From Natrinema gelatinilyticum (GTDB lineage: Archaea > Halobacteriota > Halobacteria > Halobacteriales > Natrialbaceae), in assembly GCF_024266705.1 (NCBI RefSeq), contig NZ_CP100756.1, forward strand, positions 1,798,001 to 1,862,000: a stretch of 64,000 bases of DNA, in the 5' to 3' direction. The notes beneath the pieces are model-generated. The model was not told where the DNA came from. It saw only the letters and a program-made list of their open reading frames with translations, and ran no database searches. Each line of letters opens with the position of its first letter. Position 1 is the first letter of the stretch. This document shows, piece after piece, positions 8,869-17,470 of the stretch. The translations under genes and the position numbers were made by a program.

Positions 8869-9471
8869 TCATACTCTCTCTCTCTCATCTGCGAAGACAC
8901 CTCGATAAGCCACGACCTCGTTTGATGGTATAGTGAGGACATCGTAGACGGCACCGCTATCTGAGTGATCGCTGACCGTCACTCGAACGTCGACATCCTC
9001 GTCACGTTGATTTGAGATGATGATATCGGCTGACGGTCTGTGACTCTTCTGGAAGAGAAACTTATCCGAATCAATTGTAAACACAAATTCGTCATTCGAT
9101 GACCTGCTCGGACGTAGCGTTCGTTCTATCGACTTTTCATCAGCCGACACTGAGACAGTGTACGGTTCTAATTCACTTGTGTACGACCCACTTCTTGGAA
9201 ACAGATCGCTAACCAGCATTTTGTCTCCCGGTTCCGCGATGACCTTCTCTTCAACTGTCGTCCTCTCAGCATCAGTAACTGACACCTCTATACCTACTGA
9301 TTTGTTCAGTTCATTTTGAATCGAAACAACGTACAGGCTCTTTATTTCCTCGAACTGCGTACGGTCTGCCTCGCTTGGGGGGTTCTGACCTGATTGAATA
9401 GTCCCGAGACATCCGGCAGCTATACCAGTTACAACCAAGCTAGTACACGAGAGAAATTCACGTCGTCTCAT
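8869..9471 (-). CDS. secreted lipoprotein, C-terminus cut by a GA-tract frameshift
   Basis: 200 residues from MRRREFLSCTS (an ATG five codons upstream is less likely). The signal peptide ends with lipobox IAAGC. The rest is an extracellular beta-rich domain (TIDSDKFLFQKSHRPSADI, DVRVTVSDHSDSGAVYDVL). The frame ends at EREVR-type codons inside a (GA)6.5 tract: FADERERV then stop. In the next frame the sequence continues as EYDVSVKANGMTEFITHLNS to 8751, a normal-looking C-terminus. One extra GA unit would join them into a protein of about 240 residues. Either a broken gene or a phase-variable one. Confidence 0.75.
   Translation of the reverse strand: MRRREFLSCTSLVVTGIAAGCLGTIQSGQNPPSEADRTQFEEIKSLYVVSIQNELNKSVGIEVSVTDAERTTVEEKVIAEPGDKMLVSDLFPRSGSYTSELEPYTVSVSADEKSIERTLRPSRSSNDEFVFTIDSDKFLFQKSHRPSADIIISNQRDEDVDVRVTVSDHSDSGAVYDVLTIPSNEVVAYRGVFADERERV
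8874..8886 (-). repeat. GA dinucleotide tract inside a lipoprotein gene
   Basis: Thirteen bases of alternating GA on the coding (minus) strand. It lies exactly where the lipoprotein frame is lost; the displaced C-terminal coding piece runs from here to 8751. Adding one GA unit restores FADEREREYDVSVKANG. Such tracts change length by slipped-strand pairing. Confidence 0.85.
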
Positions 9472-9486
9472 ACAGTGAGATAGCAT

Positions 9487-9800
9487 CTGTTCACATTCAC
9501 CTAATTCATACTAAAAATTTGAAATGTATATAATCATCTATATATGGACAGACAATCAGAATAATACTGGGCGGCGGTGCAGAATGGATCTTATCGGGTA
9601 CTGTTGGGACCAGCGACATCGTTTCCTATCACTCTCTCGTGAAGACTTCTGCACTACTACCCTCCGAGAATGAAACACCCGCAGAACTCACGGACCGGGG
9701 CTCGAGTTCGACGGTACGGCTCACCGCGACCATCTCTCCTCAATGCGAGAGATGGCCGTCGCTGGTTTATATTCGACTTATTTTTGCCTTATAAGAGGAT
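9487..9800. other. intergenic, AT-rich promoter region of the lipoprotein
   Basis: No gene seen. The stretch 9505-9550 is very AT-rich (ttgaaatgtatataatc) and likely holds the minus-strand promoter of the lipoprotein starting at 9471. The rest shows nothing recognisable. Confidence 0.5.
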
Positions 9801-9872
9801 GGGATCGCCCGGATTTGAACCGGGGTCACGGGCACCCAAGGCCCGAAGTATACCAAGCTAACCCACGATCCC
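9801..9872 (-). tRNA. tRNA-Pro (UGG)
   Basis: The minus strand folds as a full cloverleaf: 7-bp acceptor GGGATCG/CGATCCC, anticodon stem CGGGC/GCCCG with loop CTTGGGT giving anticodon UGG, and T arm with GGTTCAAATC. No intron. The 3' CCA is not encoded. A TATA-like CTTTATGG on the minus strand lies at 9896-9903, 24-31 bp upstream of the 5' end. Confidence 0.97.
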
Positions 9873-10031
9873 GTACACCCGCTTCTGCCCCGACGCCATA
9901 AAGCATTTCGTTATCCCTGCGATCCATCCCCCCCTCGCGAGTCGCAATTCTCGAGTGGGCGACATGAACCACTGGCCGACGGTCGGCGGGCCAGCAGAAC
10001 GGTTTTGACCCATGCCGTGATAGCGCACGAT

Positions 10032-10286
10032 ATGACTGGTCTCGAGGTTCTGCTTCTGGTCCTCGTCCTCGTCGTCGTATTGGGCGCGGCACAGATCGTG
10101 CAGACGGTCAGGCCCTTCCTGATAAACGCGGTGGTGGGACTCGTGGTGTTGTACGTCGCACAGGTCGTCTTCGGCGTCGTGGTGGCGGTGTCCCCGATCG
10201 TGATCGCCATCGTCGCGATCGGCGGCATTCCGGGGTCACTGCTCGTCATTCTGCTGTCGCTGTTCGAAGTCGCGTTCGTCCTGTAA
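10032..10286 (+). CDS. BofA-family membrane protein
   Basis: 84 residues from MTGLEVLLLVLV; the upstream ATG at 10005 is in a non-conserved extension. Nearly all hydrophobic: a helix at the N-terminus, a PFLINAVVGLVVLYVAQVVFG segment and the C-terminal GGIPGSLLVILLSLFEVAF, the latter being the mark of pro-sigmaK processing inhibitor BofA-like proteins. Archaea have no sigma-K, so the role is unknown; an effect on a membrane protease is only an inference from the bacterial name-giver. Confidence 0.82.
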   Translation: MTGLEVLLLVLVLVVVLGAAQIVQTVRPFLINAVVGLVVLYVAQVVFGVVVAVSPIVIAIVAIGGIPGSLLVILLSLFEVAFVL

Positions 10287-10476
10287 CGCGGACGTTCGCG
10301 CGACGGACCCTGGAGCGACGTTACGTGCCGAGAATCTGGGCAACTTCTTCGTGGCACGTCGGAAGTGTGCGTACGCGTCGACGCTTGAGGGTTCTGGCCG
10401 CCGATACATCGATATAGCGCTTGTACTATCTCTATGATCGCTTAGCGGCAGTTACCATTGTAGGTTTTCTGAAGAA

Positions 10477-12612
10477 TTACAACTCTTCGTCTCGGAGTTC
10501 GAGGTCTGCGACGAGCTCGTAGGGGTGGGCGTCCTTCCGGATGCCGTCGACGAGGGCGAACGCTTCGCCGGGTGCGAGGAAGTGTTCGGTGACGACCCGG
10601 CCGAGCGGCGTCGGTTCGAAGCCGTCGATGAAGTCGTACTGGAGTAGTTTTCCGATGGCGTGCTTGGTGGGGACGTCGCCGAGCATTCGATCGTTGAGCG
10701 CCTTTGCGGCTTTCCCACCGACCGTGATGTTCGCCAGCGTCTCCTCGACGGCCGCAGACTCGTCGTAGTGGGTCATCACCGACTCCATCTCACCTTTGAG
10801 CAACGTGAACGCGACTTCGTCCTCCGTCATATCCATCGAATTGTGATACGCACAGTCTGGTTCGACGAGAACGTATACCGTCCCATTGTCGTGGTAGTCC
10901 GGCCGACCCGCTCGGCCCAGCATCTGGTGGAATTCCTGGACCGAGAGCCACTCGATACCCATCGCCAGCGAGTCGAAGATGACCTGCGAGGCGGGAAAGT
11001 CGACACCTGCGGCCAGCGCAGCAGTCGTGACGACCGCCGATAGTTCCTGCTCGCCGAACTTGCGCTCGACTTCCTTCCGGCGCTTGTAGTCTAAGCCAGC
11101 GTGGTACGGCGCGGCGGAATAGTCGAGTTTCCGGCTGATCTCGTGGCACCGCCGCCGCGAGTTGGTAAAGATAATCGTCTGCCCGCGATACCCCTTCGAG
11201 GATTCGGTGTCGAACTCGCGTTTGACGAGTTTGTTCTCGACCCGGACTTTTTCCTGGCCGTCCGCGAAGGTGACGTGGCGTTCGATCGGAACCGGTCGTT
11301 CCTCAAACTCGATGAGTGTCGACTCGAGCGCCTCGGCGAGCTGTTCGGGGTTGCCGACGGTCGCCGAGAGGTAGACCCACTGGGCACCCTGATATTCGTC
11401 CTGTCGCGCCGCCCGCTGCTCGCACGTGTGCTTGAGCCGCGAAATGAGTCCGTCCAGCCGATGGCCGCGCTCGTCTTCTTTGAGCGTGTGAACCTCGTCG
11501 ATGACGACGGTGCCGATATCGCCCATGTCCTTGCCCGTCCGTAGTGCGTGATCGATTCCCTCGTAGGTACCGACGATCACGTCGGCGTTCGGGTCGAACC
11601 GATTTCCATTGTCGGCGATGCGGCTCGCGCCGACGCGGATGGAGACGTCGACGAGGTGGCCGTATTCGTCCGTGAAATCTTCGTACTTCTGGTTCGCGAG
11701 CGCGACCAGTGGAACGAGAAAGAGCATCGTCCCTTTGCCGTTTAGTACTCGGTTGATGCCGGCCATCTCGCCGACCAGGGTCTTTCCGGTTGCCGTCGCC
11801 GAGACGACCAGCTGGTCCTCACCGTCGAACAACCCGTTTTCGACCGAGAGGCTCTGGACCGGGAGTAACGTATCGAACCGATCCTCGAGGAGATTCTGAA
11901 GTCCGGGATGGAGGGAAAGCGAATCGGTCCTGACGGGGTCGACCTCGTCGACGGTCGCCGAGATGGTATCGAACTTCGTCAGGTCGGGATCGAGGTGGCC
12001 TTTCAACAGGTTGACGATGCGCTCTAAGTCCTGTACTTTGAGCATGAGGTCCTCGAGACGGTCTTTCGCCGCGCCGGTCACCTCGCCGCCGCCGGTAAAG
12101 GAGAGCTGTCGTTCGAGTTCCTGTCGGGCACAGTCCCTGCAGATCCAGTCGGTGTCGTCTTTGACGGCCGTTTCGGTGGTTATCGGCGAGTAGCGACCCG
12201 CCGAGGCGCAGTATCGGCACGTCCGGACGGCTTTCGCCTTGTCCTCGAGCTGGTAGCCCGCGAGCATTTCCGTGAGTTCTCGTCGTGCGGCCGCCGAGGT
12301 TTGTTCGGAGATGCGGATCCGCTCGGCTCGGCGGGCGAGTTCGACGAACTCGTCGGGCTGGCGTGGCTCCTCGCTCGAGCCCTCTTTGATTCGGAACTTC
12401 GCGGGGCGGGGTCCGGCCGAGGTTTCCGATAGTCCGAGCTTGGCACGGAAGAGACGCTGTCCGTCGCGTTCGACGACGACGAGGTAGTCATCGCCAGTCT
12501 CGTGACAGAAGATCGTTTCGACCTGCGGGACCTGCTTCGACACGCGCAAGTGTATGAGGGGACGGTATTTCAGCGGTTCGGACTGGGTCGGCTGGCAGCC
12601 AAACACCCACAC
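10477..12612 (-). CDS. Ski2-like DEAD/DEAH-box helicase with N-terminal zinc finger
   Basis: Up to 711 residues. Residues about 130-160 hold a four-Cys zinc finger (CRYC...CRDC). The helicase core follows: Walker A SATATGKTLVGEMAG, DEVH box VIDEVHTL, motif III YLSATVGN, motif V AALAAGVDFPASQVIFDSLA and motif VI QMLGRAGRPD. This is a superfamily-2 Ski2/Hel308-type ATPase acting on RNA or DNA; haloarchaeal relatives carry a DUF5814 label. The ATG start gives a non-typical first 23 residues (MWVFGCQPTQ); a GTG about 24 codons in (VSKQVPQVETIF) may be the true start. Monocistronic. Confidence 0.88.
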   Translation of the reverse strand: MWVFGCQPTQSEPLKYRPLIHLRVSKQVPQVETIFCHETGDDYLVVVERDGQRLFRAKLGLSETSAGPRPAKFRIKEGSSEEPRQPDEFVELARRAERIRISEQTSAAARRELTEMLAGYQLEDKAKAVRTCRYCASAGRYSPITTETAVKDDTDWICRDCARQELERQLSFTGGGEVTGAAKDRLEDLMLKVQDLERIVNLLKGHLDPDLTKFDTISATVDEVDPVRTDSLSLHPGLQNLLEDRFDTLLPVQSLSVENGLFDGEDQLVVSATATGKTLVGEMAGINRVLNGKGTMLFLVPLVALANQKYEDFTDEYGHLVDVSIRVGASRIADNGNRFDPNADVIVGTYEGIDHALRTGKDMGDIGTVVIDEVHTLKEDERGHRLDGLISRLKHTCEQRAARQDEYQGAQWVYLSATVGNPEQLAEALESTLIEFEERPVPIERHVTFADGQEKVRVENKLVKREFDTESSKGYRGQTIIFTNSRRRCHEISRKLDYSAAPYHAGLDYKRRKEVERKFGEQELSAVVTTAALAAGVDFPASQVIFDSLAMGIEWLSVQEFHQMLGRAGRPDYHDNGTVYVLVEPDCAYHNSMDMTEDEVAFTLLKGEMESVMTHYDESAAVEETLANITVGGKAAKALNDRMLGDVPTKHAIGKLLQYDFIDGFEPTPLGRVVTEHFLAPGEAFALVDGIRKDAHPYELVADLELRDEEL

Positions 12613-12919
12613 CGACCGCGGAGCGCGTTCCGGCCGAGGGACGGTCGTCCGTGAGCGCTCGCTACTACTGGTGCAGCGACTGGTTCGGAACGGGCAACTG
12701 AGAATTTCGACGGAATCGTCGACGCGATTCGCGGGACTATGGGTGACGTCCTCGAGGACATCACGTCACTTGACGGGACGTGTGCGCAGTGCTGACTCGT
12801 GCTCCCCGAGCGCGGCCCGCCGATGTGTCCGCAGTGCGGGGGCCGTACTGATCGCGCCATGGTTTTAGGCCACCCAAAAAATCGAAATGCCTATTACTAT
12901 TTAGGCTAGCCTAAATTCT
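12613..12919. other. intergenic with possible decayed zinc-ribbon gene and iron operator
   Basis: On the plus strand about 12685-12870 reads FDGIVDAIRGTMGDVLED, then CAQC, a TGA, and ERGPPMCPQCGGRTDRA. Two CxxC pairs split by a stop and with no start suggest a dead small zinc-ribbon gene. A weak copy of the iron-box half sites (ttttaggccacccaaaa) lies at 12863-12879, and the strong one at 12899-12916. Confidence 0.35.
12899..12916. promoter_or_regulatory. DtxR/Idr-type iron box before the binding-protein gene
   Basis: Perfect 18-bp palindrome ATTTAGGCTAGCCTAAAT ending four bases before the ATG at 12920. A TATA-like CTATTACTATT lies just upstream (12891-12900), so the box covers the expected transcription start. 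The TTAGG...CCTAA form is the known operator type of DtxR-family metalloregulators; haloarchaea use such proteins (Idr, SirR) for iron control. Confidence 0.8.
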
Positions 12920-14062
12920 ATGCAATTCGATCCTGTGAACGCCCAGAGGACCACGCGTCGGGCGTACGTGAAGTACGGCGGGGCAGCAGTAGTGGGCTCA
13001 GTACTCGCGGGCTGTACGGGTAACGGAAATTCTGAACGATCGCCGACCGACGGTGGGTCAGGAGGGGATTCTTCGTACACGGTGACGATGGAACCGGTCG
13101 GAACCGTGGAGCTCGACAGCGTCCCGGAGACGTGGTTTCCCTACACCGGTGACTACGCCGATATGGGCGTCGCACTCGGCAAGGCTGATGGGCTCTCGGC
13201 CATCGGCGTCCGCGCTCGCTTCGGCTCGCACCTCTACGAGGATCTCCCTGGCGTCTCCGTCGATACGAGCGAACTCACGGAACTCTGGCAGGACGGAACG
13301 GGCCAGGAGGTCTTCTACGAACTGGACGCTGACGTCCACATCATCGACCCGAACTTCATGGTAAACCGCCTCCAGTGGAGTCGGGACGAGGTCGACGACA
13401 TTCGGGACCAGGTCGCGCCGTTCGTCGGAAACACGATCTTTTCGCGCGTCTACGACTGGCACGAGTACGCCGAGTACACGATGTACGACGCCTTCGAGAA
13501 GATCGCGCAGGTCTTCCAGGAGAAGGCTCGATACGAGGCGTTCAAACGGTATCACGACGAGGTGCTCGCGGACGTTCGTGATCGTCTCCCCGACGACCGG
13601 CCCGATATTGCGGTCCTGTATCCCGCGGGAGTGCCACCGGAATCGTTTTACCCATATCTCGTCGGAACCGGAACCCAGTCCAAGCATTGGAACGATCTGA
13701 ACGTCGGGGACGCACTGGAACGGAACGGCGTCACAGACGCGCAAGCAGGTGGCGGGACCGTAGATTACGAAACGCTGCTCGAGATCGACCCCGACGCGAT
13801 CGCCATCCGGTTGCAGGGCGAGATCACACAGGAGTACTTCCAGGACGAGATCGTTGCCCCCCTGGAGGATCACGACGCCGCGAGCGAGCTCACGGCCGTT
13901 CAAAACGGCCGCGTCATCTACGGCGGGTTGACTTACCAGGGACCGATTATCCATCTCTTTCAGCTCGAGCGGGCGGCCCAGGGGCTGTATCCGGACGAAT
14001 TCGGAGGCGAACGGTTGTTCGACCGCCAGCGCGTCGGGGACATCGCCAACGGTGAGGTCTGA
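12920..14062 (+). CDS. iron/siderophore ABC transporter substrate-binding lipoprotein
   Basis: 380 residues. N-terminal signal with twin Arg (RTTRRAYVKYGGAAVVGSVLAGC), lipobox LAGC, then a Ser/Gly/Thr linker. The rest is a FecB/BtuF-type binding domain (ETWFPYTGDYADMGVALG, HVIDPNF-like, ETLLEIDPDAIAIR, GRVIYGGLTYQGPIIHLFQL). It should capture ferric siderophore outside the cell for a FecCD permease. It overlaps nothing but is followed after 2 bp by the FAD oxidoreductase. Controlled by the iron box at its start. It is paralogous to the minus-strand protein at 17984-19117. Confidence 0.9.
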   Translation: MQFDPVNAQRTTRRAYVKYGGAAVVGSVLAGCTGNGNSERSPTDGGSGGDSSYTVTMEPVGTVELDSVPETWFPYTGDYADMGVALGKADGLSAIGVRARFGSHLYEDLPGVSVDTSELTELWQDGTGQEVFYELDADVHIIDPNFMVNRLQWSRDEVDDIRDQVAPFVGNTIFSRVYDWHEYAEYTMYDAFEKIAQVFQEKARYEAFKRYHDEVLADVRDRLPDDRPDIAVLYPAGVPPESFYPYLVGTGTQSKHWNDLNVGDALERNGVTDAQAGGGTVDYETLLEIDPDAIAIRLQGEITQEYFQDEIVAPLEDHDAASELTAVQNGRVIYGGLTYQGPIIHLFQLERAAQGLYPDEFGGERLFDRQRVGDIANGEV

Positions 14063-14064
14063 AA

Positions 14065-14985
14065 ATGGGCGGTCCCGCCGCTCCGCGGGAGAACGCGGAG
14101 TTCGATCGCGACGTCGTCATCGTCGGCGGCGGTCCAACGGGAAGCACTGCGGGCGTTTTCACCGCCCGATACGGGCTGGACACGGTGATCTTCGACCGCG
14201 GACGCTCCTCGATCCAACGGTGTGCGTACCTTGAGAATTTTCCGGGCTTCCCCGCCGGAATCGACATCGAGACGCTGTACGAATTGCTCCACGACCACGC
14301 CGCGGAGGCGGGCTGTGCGGTCGTGTCCGATCTCGTCGAATCGGTTGAGCGCGAGGACGGCGGGTTCGCCGTCGAGACGCAGGACGGGCGCCGCGTCACC
14401 GCTCGACGGGTCGTCGCGGCTACCAGGTACGGCGGCGAGTACTTGCGCGGGTTCGGCGACGAGGCGATGTTCGAGACGTACGAGTACGACGGCGAGGAAC
14501 GGCACCGCTTCGATCGCAGCTACCCCGAACACGACGGAACGACGCCGATCGAGGGGCTGTACGTCGCCTCTCCCTCCCGCGCGGCCGACCGCCAGGCGAT
14601 CATCGCCGCCGGCCGTGGCGCGCGGGTCGCGATTACGCTCGTGGAGGAGGCTCGAGGGGATCGAGGCTACCCGGAACCGCTTACGGATCGCTACGACTGG
14701 GTCCGCCGGGAGTCGGCACTCGACGACGAGTGGAGCGACCGCGACCGCTGGCGGGAGCACTTTCGCGATCGGCTGCCCGACGGGCACGGCCGTTCGGAGG
14801 AGCGACTCGCCGAACTGTGCGAACACGAGATCGATCGCCGGCTCGCGACGTACATTCCCGCCGACGAGAGAGAGCGCAGGGCCGAACGCGGCCAGCGGCG
14901 GCTCGTAGCGCACATCGACGACGACATCGTTCTCGAGGCGGCGCAGGAACTCGAGGCCGATCGGCGGTCTTCCGGGGGTGACTGA
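14065..14985 (+). CDS. FAD-dependent pyridine-nucleotide oxidoreductase
   Basis: 306 residues. The FAD-binding motif is VVIVGGGPTGSTAGVFTARY near residue 17, followed by FDRGRSSIQRCAYLENFPGFP, and a second Gly-rich/ATG-like part GLYVASPSRAADRQAIIAAG. It resembles thioredoxin-reductase-like flavoproteins but has no CxxC active site. The C-terminal 100 residues are Arg/Glu-rich helices. Two bases downstream of the binding-protein gene, so in the iron-regulated unit; reductive release of iron from siderophore is a plausible role but only inferred from position. Confidence 0.82.
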   Translation: MGGPAAPRENAEFDRDVVIVGGGPTGSTAGVFTARYGLDTVIFDRGRSSIQRCAYLENFPGFPAGIDIETLYELLHDHAAEAGCAVVSDLVESVEREDGGFAVETQDGRRVTARRVVAATRYGGEYLRGFGDEAMFETYEYDGEERHRFDRSYPEHDGTTPIEGLYVASPSRAADRQAIIAAGRGARVAITLVEEARGDRGYPEPLTDRYDWVRRESALDDEWSDRDRWREHFRDRLPDGHGRSEERLAELCEHEIDRRLATYIPADERERRAERGQRRLVAHIDDDIVLEAAQELEADRRSSGGD

Positions 14986-14991
14986 TCGGCT

Positions 14992-15399
14992 ATGGCCGGA
15001 AACGCACGGACGAGCCTGGCGCCGGATACCCGTCGGAGGCGGTGGTTGGGCTGGTTCGATGGGGCGCTGCTGGCGCTCTGTGTCGGAAGCATCCTTGTCG
15101 TGATCGCCGGCGGGCTCGTTCAGGTGAGCTTCGGTTCGTACTCAATGACTCTCCTACAGGCGTGGCGAGCGGTGTTCGATCCCCAGGCGATTTTAAACGG
15201 TCGCGTGTACGCCCAGGGGGGCCGCTATCAGGGTCCAATCCTGAACCTCTTCCAGCTCGAGATGACGGCGAAACAGCTCTATCCCGAGCAATTCGGGGCG
15301 TGGCCGTCCTACGCCGACGGACCGTATCCCGAGATTCCAAAAGACGAACAGCTGTTCGATCGCGATCGCGTCACGAACGCCATCAACGGGGCCATCTGA
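14992..15399 (+). pseudogene. deletion chimera: FecCD permease N-terminus joined to binding-protein C-terminus
   Basis: 135 codons, open throughout. Residues 1-65 (RRRRWLGWFDGALLALCVG...VQVSFGSYSMTLLQAWRAVF) match the start of a FecCD permease; compare the intact permease at 20028-21137 with VQMSFGEYSMTVVETWHAVF. From about residue 69 (NGRVYAQGGRYQGPILNLFQ) it matches the C-terminal end of a substrate-binding protein; compare NGRVIYGGLTYQGPIIHLFQ at the end of the 12920 gene. The junction is near 15195-15205. An in-frame deletion of most of a permease, any ATPase gene between, and most of a second binding protein explains it. Unlikely to transport anything. Confidence 0.85.
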
Positions 15400-15438
15400 C
15401 GCTCCAGAAGCGATCCAATCACCATCAGACAGAGAATC

Positions 15439-16368
15439 ATGATCGGGTCTACACTCGCCGACATCCGAGACCGTATCGAGGCGATCGCGAGCGAGGACGG
15501 CGACTATTACCTCGTTTGTGGTCGCCACGGGGACCGACCAGTGCCGGCCGCCTCCCTCCGTTTCGAGAGTCGTCTGCTCGCGCGGGCGGCCGCGAGAGCG
15601 ACCGAACAGTACCGGACGGCGCTCCGCCGATACGACCCACAGCTCCCGTCCTACGACGTGATCGTGTGTCAGGTCCCACCCATCACCGAACCGACTGAAC
15701 GGGACGACGGCCAGTCCGAGGAGCGTCGTGACGAACTGCACTCGACGGTCGACACGGGCGGGTCACCGGACGGGCGGCAGTCGCTCATCGAGTATTGTCA
15801 CACCGTCGCAGGAGCGATTTTCGAGACGGTCGCGGAATCACCCCACGACGATGTGGAGGGCGCGATCATGGATACGTACCTCGACCGAGCCGAGACCATC
15901 GACTGCCCGGACGAACTCTGTCTCCGTCTCCTCGAGAGTATGGCGACGGAACTCGACCAGCGATTGTCTCCCGAGGAACAGGCTCGCGTTCTCGTCGCGG
16001 CGGCGTCCCGACTGTCGCCGCCACAGGCGGCCGAGAATCCGCTCGATGCGACGTTGGCGCACCTGTGTTCAGTCGCCATCACGAGTGACTACACGCTCGC
16101 TCCGCGTTCGACCGCCCTCGAGCCGGGCACGCGGTTGTGGGACCTGACCCTTTCGGGGTACGCCGTGACCCGGTCCGGCGACCGATTGGCGACGCTGCCA
16201 CTCGTGCTCGAACTGCTGCGCCGGCACCCGGACCCCGCCCTGACGATTTCGCGGGCAACGCGACTCGACACGGGGGCCGCGACGTCGACGTGGCGGTTCA
16301 GGCTCACGACGGCCTCGGATTCCGCTCCGACGGGGCTTGTCAGCGTCCCGGAGGTGTCCACGTCGTGA
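15439..16368 (+). CDS. haloarchaeal protein of unknown function (DUF7551-like)
   Basis: 309 residues, no signal peptide or membrane helix. The first 78 residues form a module (TLADIRDRIEAIASEDGDYY, QYRTALRRYDPQLPSYDVIV) that recurs in the minus-strand gene at 17471-17980. The rest includes a helical part (SLIEYCHTVAGAIFETVAES, EEQARVLVAAASRL) and a C-terminal beta part. It overlaps the next gene by four bases (GTGA), so translation is coupled. Lies in the iron-uptake island; no known function. Confidence 0.75.
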   Translation: MIGSTLADIRDRIEAIASEDGDYYLVCGRHGDRPVPAASLRFESRLLARAAARATEQYRTALRRYDPQLPSYDVIVCQVPPITEPTERDDGQSEERRDELHSTVDTGGSPDGRQSLIEYCHTVAGAIFETVAESPHDDVEGAIMDTYLDRAETIDCPDELCLRLLESMATELDQRLSPEEQARVLVAAASRLSPPQAAENPLDATLAHLCSVAITSDYTLAPRSTALEPGTRLWDLTLSGYAVTRSGDRLATLPLVLELLRRHPDPALTISRATRLDTGAATSTWRFRLTTASDSAPTGLVSVPEVSTS

Positions 16369-17177
16369 GCGTTCGAACGCCGATCCACCACGCACGCGAC
16401 CGCGTGAACGAAGAACGAAACCACGTGAGGGAGAAACGGACCTCGTTCGAGACGTTCGCGCGTCTGGTTCGACGGATCACCGCTCGCTCGGTCCGCCACC
16501 CACCGGACGCGCCCGCTGTGACGGACGAGGACACGTTCGCGGCGCCGACGATTTCGTGTGCGCCTCGAGTCGATTCGTCGGAGGACGGCTGCAAGCAGGT
16601 TCGAGAGGCGTTCGCCGAGACGGTTCGACCGCATAGCGTCCGGGATCTCGAGGAGCCCGAACCGCTCGCGGCGACGATCGAGGAGGAATTCGGTCCGGAC
16701 TGCGCGCTCGCGCTCGCGTCGAAGACCCCAACCCGGTTCACTGCGAGCACGAAACGAGCGGTGCTCGCCGCCGTCGCGGAACGCACGACCGAACTGGCGG
16801 CGATGGGGAACGCGCTCGAGAGCGAGGCCGAATCACTCGACGTAGCGGCCGACGTCGTCGAGGACTGCACCTCGTGGCTCGTCGAGGCCAACGAGACGCC
16901 GCTTCCCGACCTGGGCTTCGACGAACTCCGAACGCGCCACGAAACTCTTTCGAGGTACCGAACTCGATGCGACGATCTCGCTCGAGACCGGCAGTCGTTC
17001 TTGTCCGGGACGACGAACCCCGGCCCCGGGGTCGGGATGACTCACCAGGAACTCGCCGCGTATCTGTACGCTGCCTTTCCCGTCGACTACCCCGTGTTGG
17101 CGACGTGTGTGCGGCTGGAACGCATCTGTCGGAACTGTCAGCGAGCGGTTCGCGACCACCTCGTGAGGCGCGCATGA
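16365..17177 (+). CDS. haloarchaeal coiled-coil protein (DUF7260-like)
   Basis: 270 residues from the GTG at 16365, which overlaps the stop of the previous gene (GTGA); the longer upstream ATG frame runs inside that gene and is not used. Helical, with the N-terminal pattern HHARDRVNEERNHVREKRTS and a central pattern AAVAERTTELAAMGNALESE typical of DUF7260. The C-terminal third contains CVRLERICRNCQRAV. No catalytic motif is visible. It is coupled to the next small ORF by an ATGA overlap. Confidence 0.75.
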   Translation: MSVRTPIHHARDRVNEERNHVREKRTSFETFARLVRRITARSVRHPPDAPAVTDEDTFAAPTISCAPRVDSSEDGCKQVREAFAETVRPHSVRDLEEPEPLAATIEEEFGPDCALALASKTPTRFTASTKRAVLAAVAERTTELAAMGNALESEAESLDVAADVVEDCTSWLVEANETPLPDLGFDELRTRHETLSRYRTRCDDLARDRQSFLSGTTNPGPGVGMTHQELAAYLYAAFPVDYPVLATCVRLERICRNCQRAVRDHLVRRA

Positions 17178-17317
17178 AACACGACGGCCACCGAAGAAAG
17201 CGAGCGCGGCTGTGGGCGGCGCTCTACGTTCGCTTGTTCGGAGCAGGTGATTCCACCGACGCTGCGATGGACGAGGAGGAGCGAAACGACGCAGATACCG
17301 GACGCGGGGACGAGTGA
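17174..17317 (+). CDS. small basic-to-acidic protein, 47 residues
   Basis: Starts at an ATG overlapping the stop of the preceding gene (ATGA). MKHDGHRRKRARLWAALYVR begins with a basic stretch and a short hydrophobic patch; the tail is acidic (DEEERNDADTGRGDE). Not recognised. The tight coupling is the main reason to believe it is real. Confidence 0.5.
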   Translation: MKHDGHRRKRARLWAALYVRLFGAGDSTDAAMDEEERNDADTGRGDE

Positions 17318-17470
17318 TACCGGCGGGGCGAACGGTCCCACCCGTCGCGAACTCGCGAGACGGTCGAATCGCGTCTCCCGTCGGGATTCGGTGTGTTTCT
17401 CAGGTCAGTCGGTTCCGTTGACGATGTTCGTGACGCGACCTCGAATTCGAACAGTCGTTGTCTGCCTCCG

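Noticed and set aside
12863..12879. second strong iron box
   Set aside because: One half-site (TTTTAGG) is good but the other is CCCAAAA; treated as a degenerate copy, not as a site of its own.
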